Below, piece after piece: positions 63,210 through 64,000 of a stretch of DNA of 64,000 bases. This DNA is from Ochrobactrum quorumnocens (GTDB lineage: Bacteria > Pseudomonadota > Alphaproteobacteria > Rhizobiales > Rhizobiaceae): contig NZ_CP022604.1 of the NCBI RefSeq assembly GCF_002278035.1, forward strand, positions 620,001 through 684,000, given 5' to 3'. Under the pieces are notes generated by a model that worked only from the letters and a program-made list of their open reading frames with translations, made no database searches and had not been told where the DNA came from. A program made the translations under genes and the position numbers. Numbering within the stretch: the first letter of the stretch is position 1; each line of letters opens with the position of its first letter.

Positions 63210-63243
63210 GCGGCTCCACTTAAGACTGAATAGTTGGAGCCGC
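63210..63243. repeat. Type A hairpin repeat
   Basis: Arms GCGGCTCCA (63210) and TGGAGCCGC (63235-63243) enclose CTTAAGACTGAATAGT. It is the best conserved copy of the type A unit and lies just after the SRAP stop, where it may also terminate transcription. Confidence 0.75.
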
Positions 63244-63327
63244 ATAGCTCATTGTTTTATGCATTTGCCTCACGCAAAACCGCTTCGCGCTTTTGGCTCA
63301 AATGCTATAATTTCAGGAAAGTCATCC

Positions 63328-63942
63328 GTGTTCTCAGCAGCTTTTTCAGGCTTTTTTCTTGGTGCGTCACTTATCATCGCTATCGGTGCACAAAACGCGT
63401 TCATCTTGCGGCAAGGCCTGCTGCGACAGCATGTCTTTATTCTGAGTCTAATCTGTGCACTTTCAGACGCGCTGCTGATCGCCGCCGGTGTTGCGGGGCT
63501 GGGTACGCTGATTGCTCAATCACCAAAGCTAATCTCGTTTGTTACGCTTGCAGGCGCTGCGTTCCTGTTCTGGTACGCGTCGGTCGCATTTCGCCGCGCG
63601 TTTCATCCAGAAGCAATGCAGGTGAGATCGAACGGCAGTGTCAGCCTGAAAGCTGCAGTTGCTACCTGTCTGGCGCTGACTTTCCTCAATCCGCATGTCT
63701 ATCTCGACACGGTGGTATTATTAGGCAGTCTTTCTGCCCGCTATGAAGGTTCTGCCCGCGCCGCTTATGGTGCAGGCGCGGTAATCGCATCATTTGTTTG
63801 GTTTTTCTCGCTCGGATATGGGGCGCGTCTGTTGCAACCCATCTTTGCGAAGCCTGCGGCCTGGCGGGTGCTCGATTGCATCATCGGTGTTGTGATGGCG
63901 CTAATCGGCATCAGCCTTCTAGTCAGATTCTTTAACAGCTAG
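63328..63942 (+). CDS. LysE/ArgO-family amino-acid exporter
   Basis: 204 residues with six predicted helices. LysE-family landmarks: FFLGASLIIAIGAQNAFILRQGL near the N-terminus, the hydrophilic loop between helices 3 and 4, and TFLNPHVYLDTVVLLGS in the second half. ArgO-type members export arginine or lysine. GTG at 63328 is preferred (AGGAAAG 8 nt upstream); an open frame upstream to 63259 covers repeat-derived sequence. After the stop, 63943-64000 shows nothing. Confidence 0.87.
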   Translation: MFSAAFSGFFLGASLIIAIGAQNAFILRQGLLRQHVFILSLICALSDALLIAAGVAGLGTLIAQSPKLISFVTLAGAAFLFWYASVAFRRAFHPEAMQVRSNGSVSLKAAVATCLALTFLNPHVYLDTVVLLGSLSARYEGSARAAYGAGAVIASFVWFFSLGYGARLLQPIFAKPAAWRVLDCIIGVVMALIGISLLVRFFNS

Positions 63943-64000
63943 AATTGAGCTGCGCATGTTGTCGTTACGGGCTTCGCCCTTACGGTTCTTCTTATTCATG

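Noticed and set aside
6182..63243. Dispersed palindromes as a CRISPR array
   Set aside because: Units are scattered singly over 57 kb, vary in sequence and have no regular spacers; no cas genes.

Overview
The window is chromosomal core sequence from an alphaproteobacterium of the Brucellaceae, most likely an Ochrobactrum/Brucella species. Three things support this. Two divergent Omp2a/Omp2b-type porin genes flank a tRNA-Ser. The gene orders ccmF-ccmH-degP-two-component pair-glnE, rpoZ-rsh-pyrE and acpS-lepB-rnc-era-recO are typical of the Rhizobiales. Many intergenic gaps carry short palindromic repeats of the kind seen in this family. No rRNA, CRISPR array, complete prophage, defence island or secretion system is visible.

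Layout. 0-9 kb: end of the cytochrome c maturation operon (ccmF, ccmH), a DegP protease, a response regulator/histidine kinase pair, and glnE. 9-24 kb: a PAS histidine kinase placed like PleC, aminopeptidase N, two transporters, a family 4 uracil-DNA glycosylase, ETF-ubiquinone oxidoreductase, an endonuclease/exonuclease/phosphatase-fold protein, AMP nucleosidase preceded by two coupled mini-genes, and a glutathione transferase. 24-32 kb: mostly small proteins of unknown function, a HisC-like aminotransferase and a solitary tyrosine recombinase. 32-37 kb: the omp2 locus, then BON-domain and helix-hairpin-helix membrane proteins. 37-43 kb: lytic transglycosylase, dapA, smpB, a NYN-domain protein and rpoZ. 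43-50 kb: rsh, pyrE, an FnrN-type regulator, hemN behind a perfect FNR box, and a fosmidomycin-resistance-type exporter facing an AraC regulator. 51-57.7 kb: acpS, lepB, rnc, era and recO, then a phosphatase, an HD hydrolase and ygfZ. 57.7-64 kb: a dihydroorotase-like gene, a cysteine hydrolase coupled to a GlxA-type regulator, small unknowns, a NUDIX hydrolase, a SRAP protein and a LysE-type exporter.

How the genes connect. ccmF/ccmH (haem attachment to c-type cytochromes), hemN (oxygen-independent haem synthesis) and the Fe-S regulator FnrN form a respiratory theme. The 46869-46882 box ties hemN to FNR-type control. rsh and rpoZ serve the stringent response. acpS-lepB-rnc-era-recO is a housekeeping operon.

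I found no large undescribed system. The most distinctive signals are small: a duplicated recO start flanking a perfect inverted repeat, a Cys-rich mini-ORF between the FNR box and hemN, two mini-genes ahead of amn, a terminal clamp-binding-like motif on the SRAP protein, variant metal or cluster sites in two enzymes, and a dispersed palindrome family.
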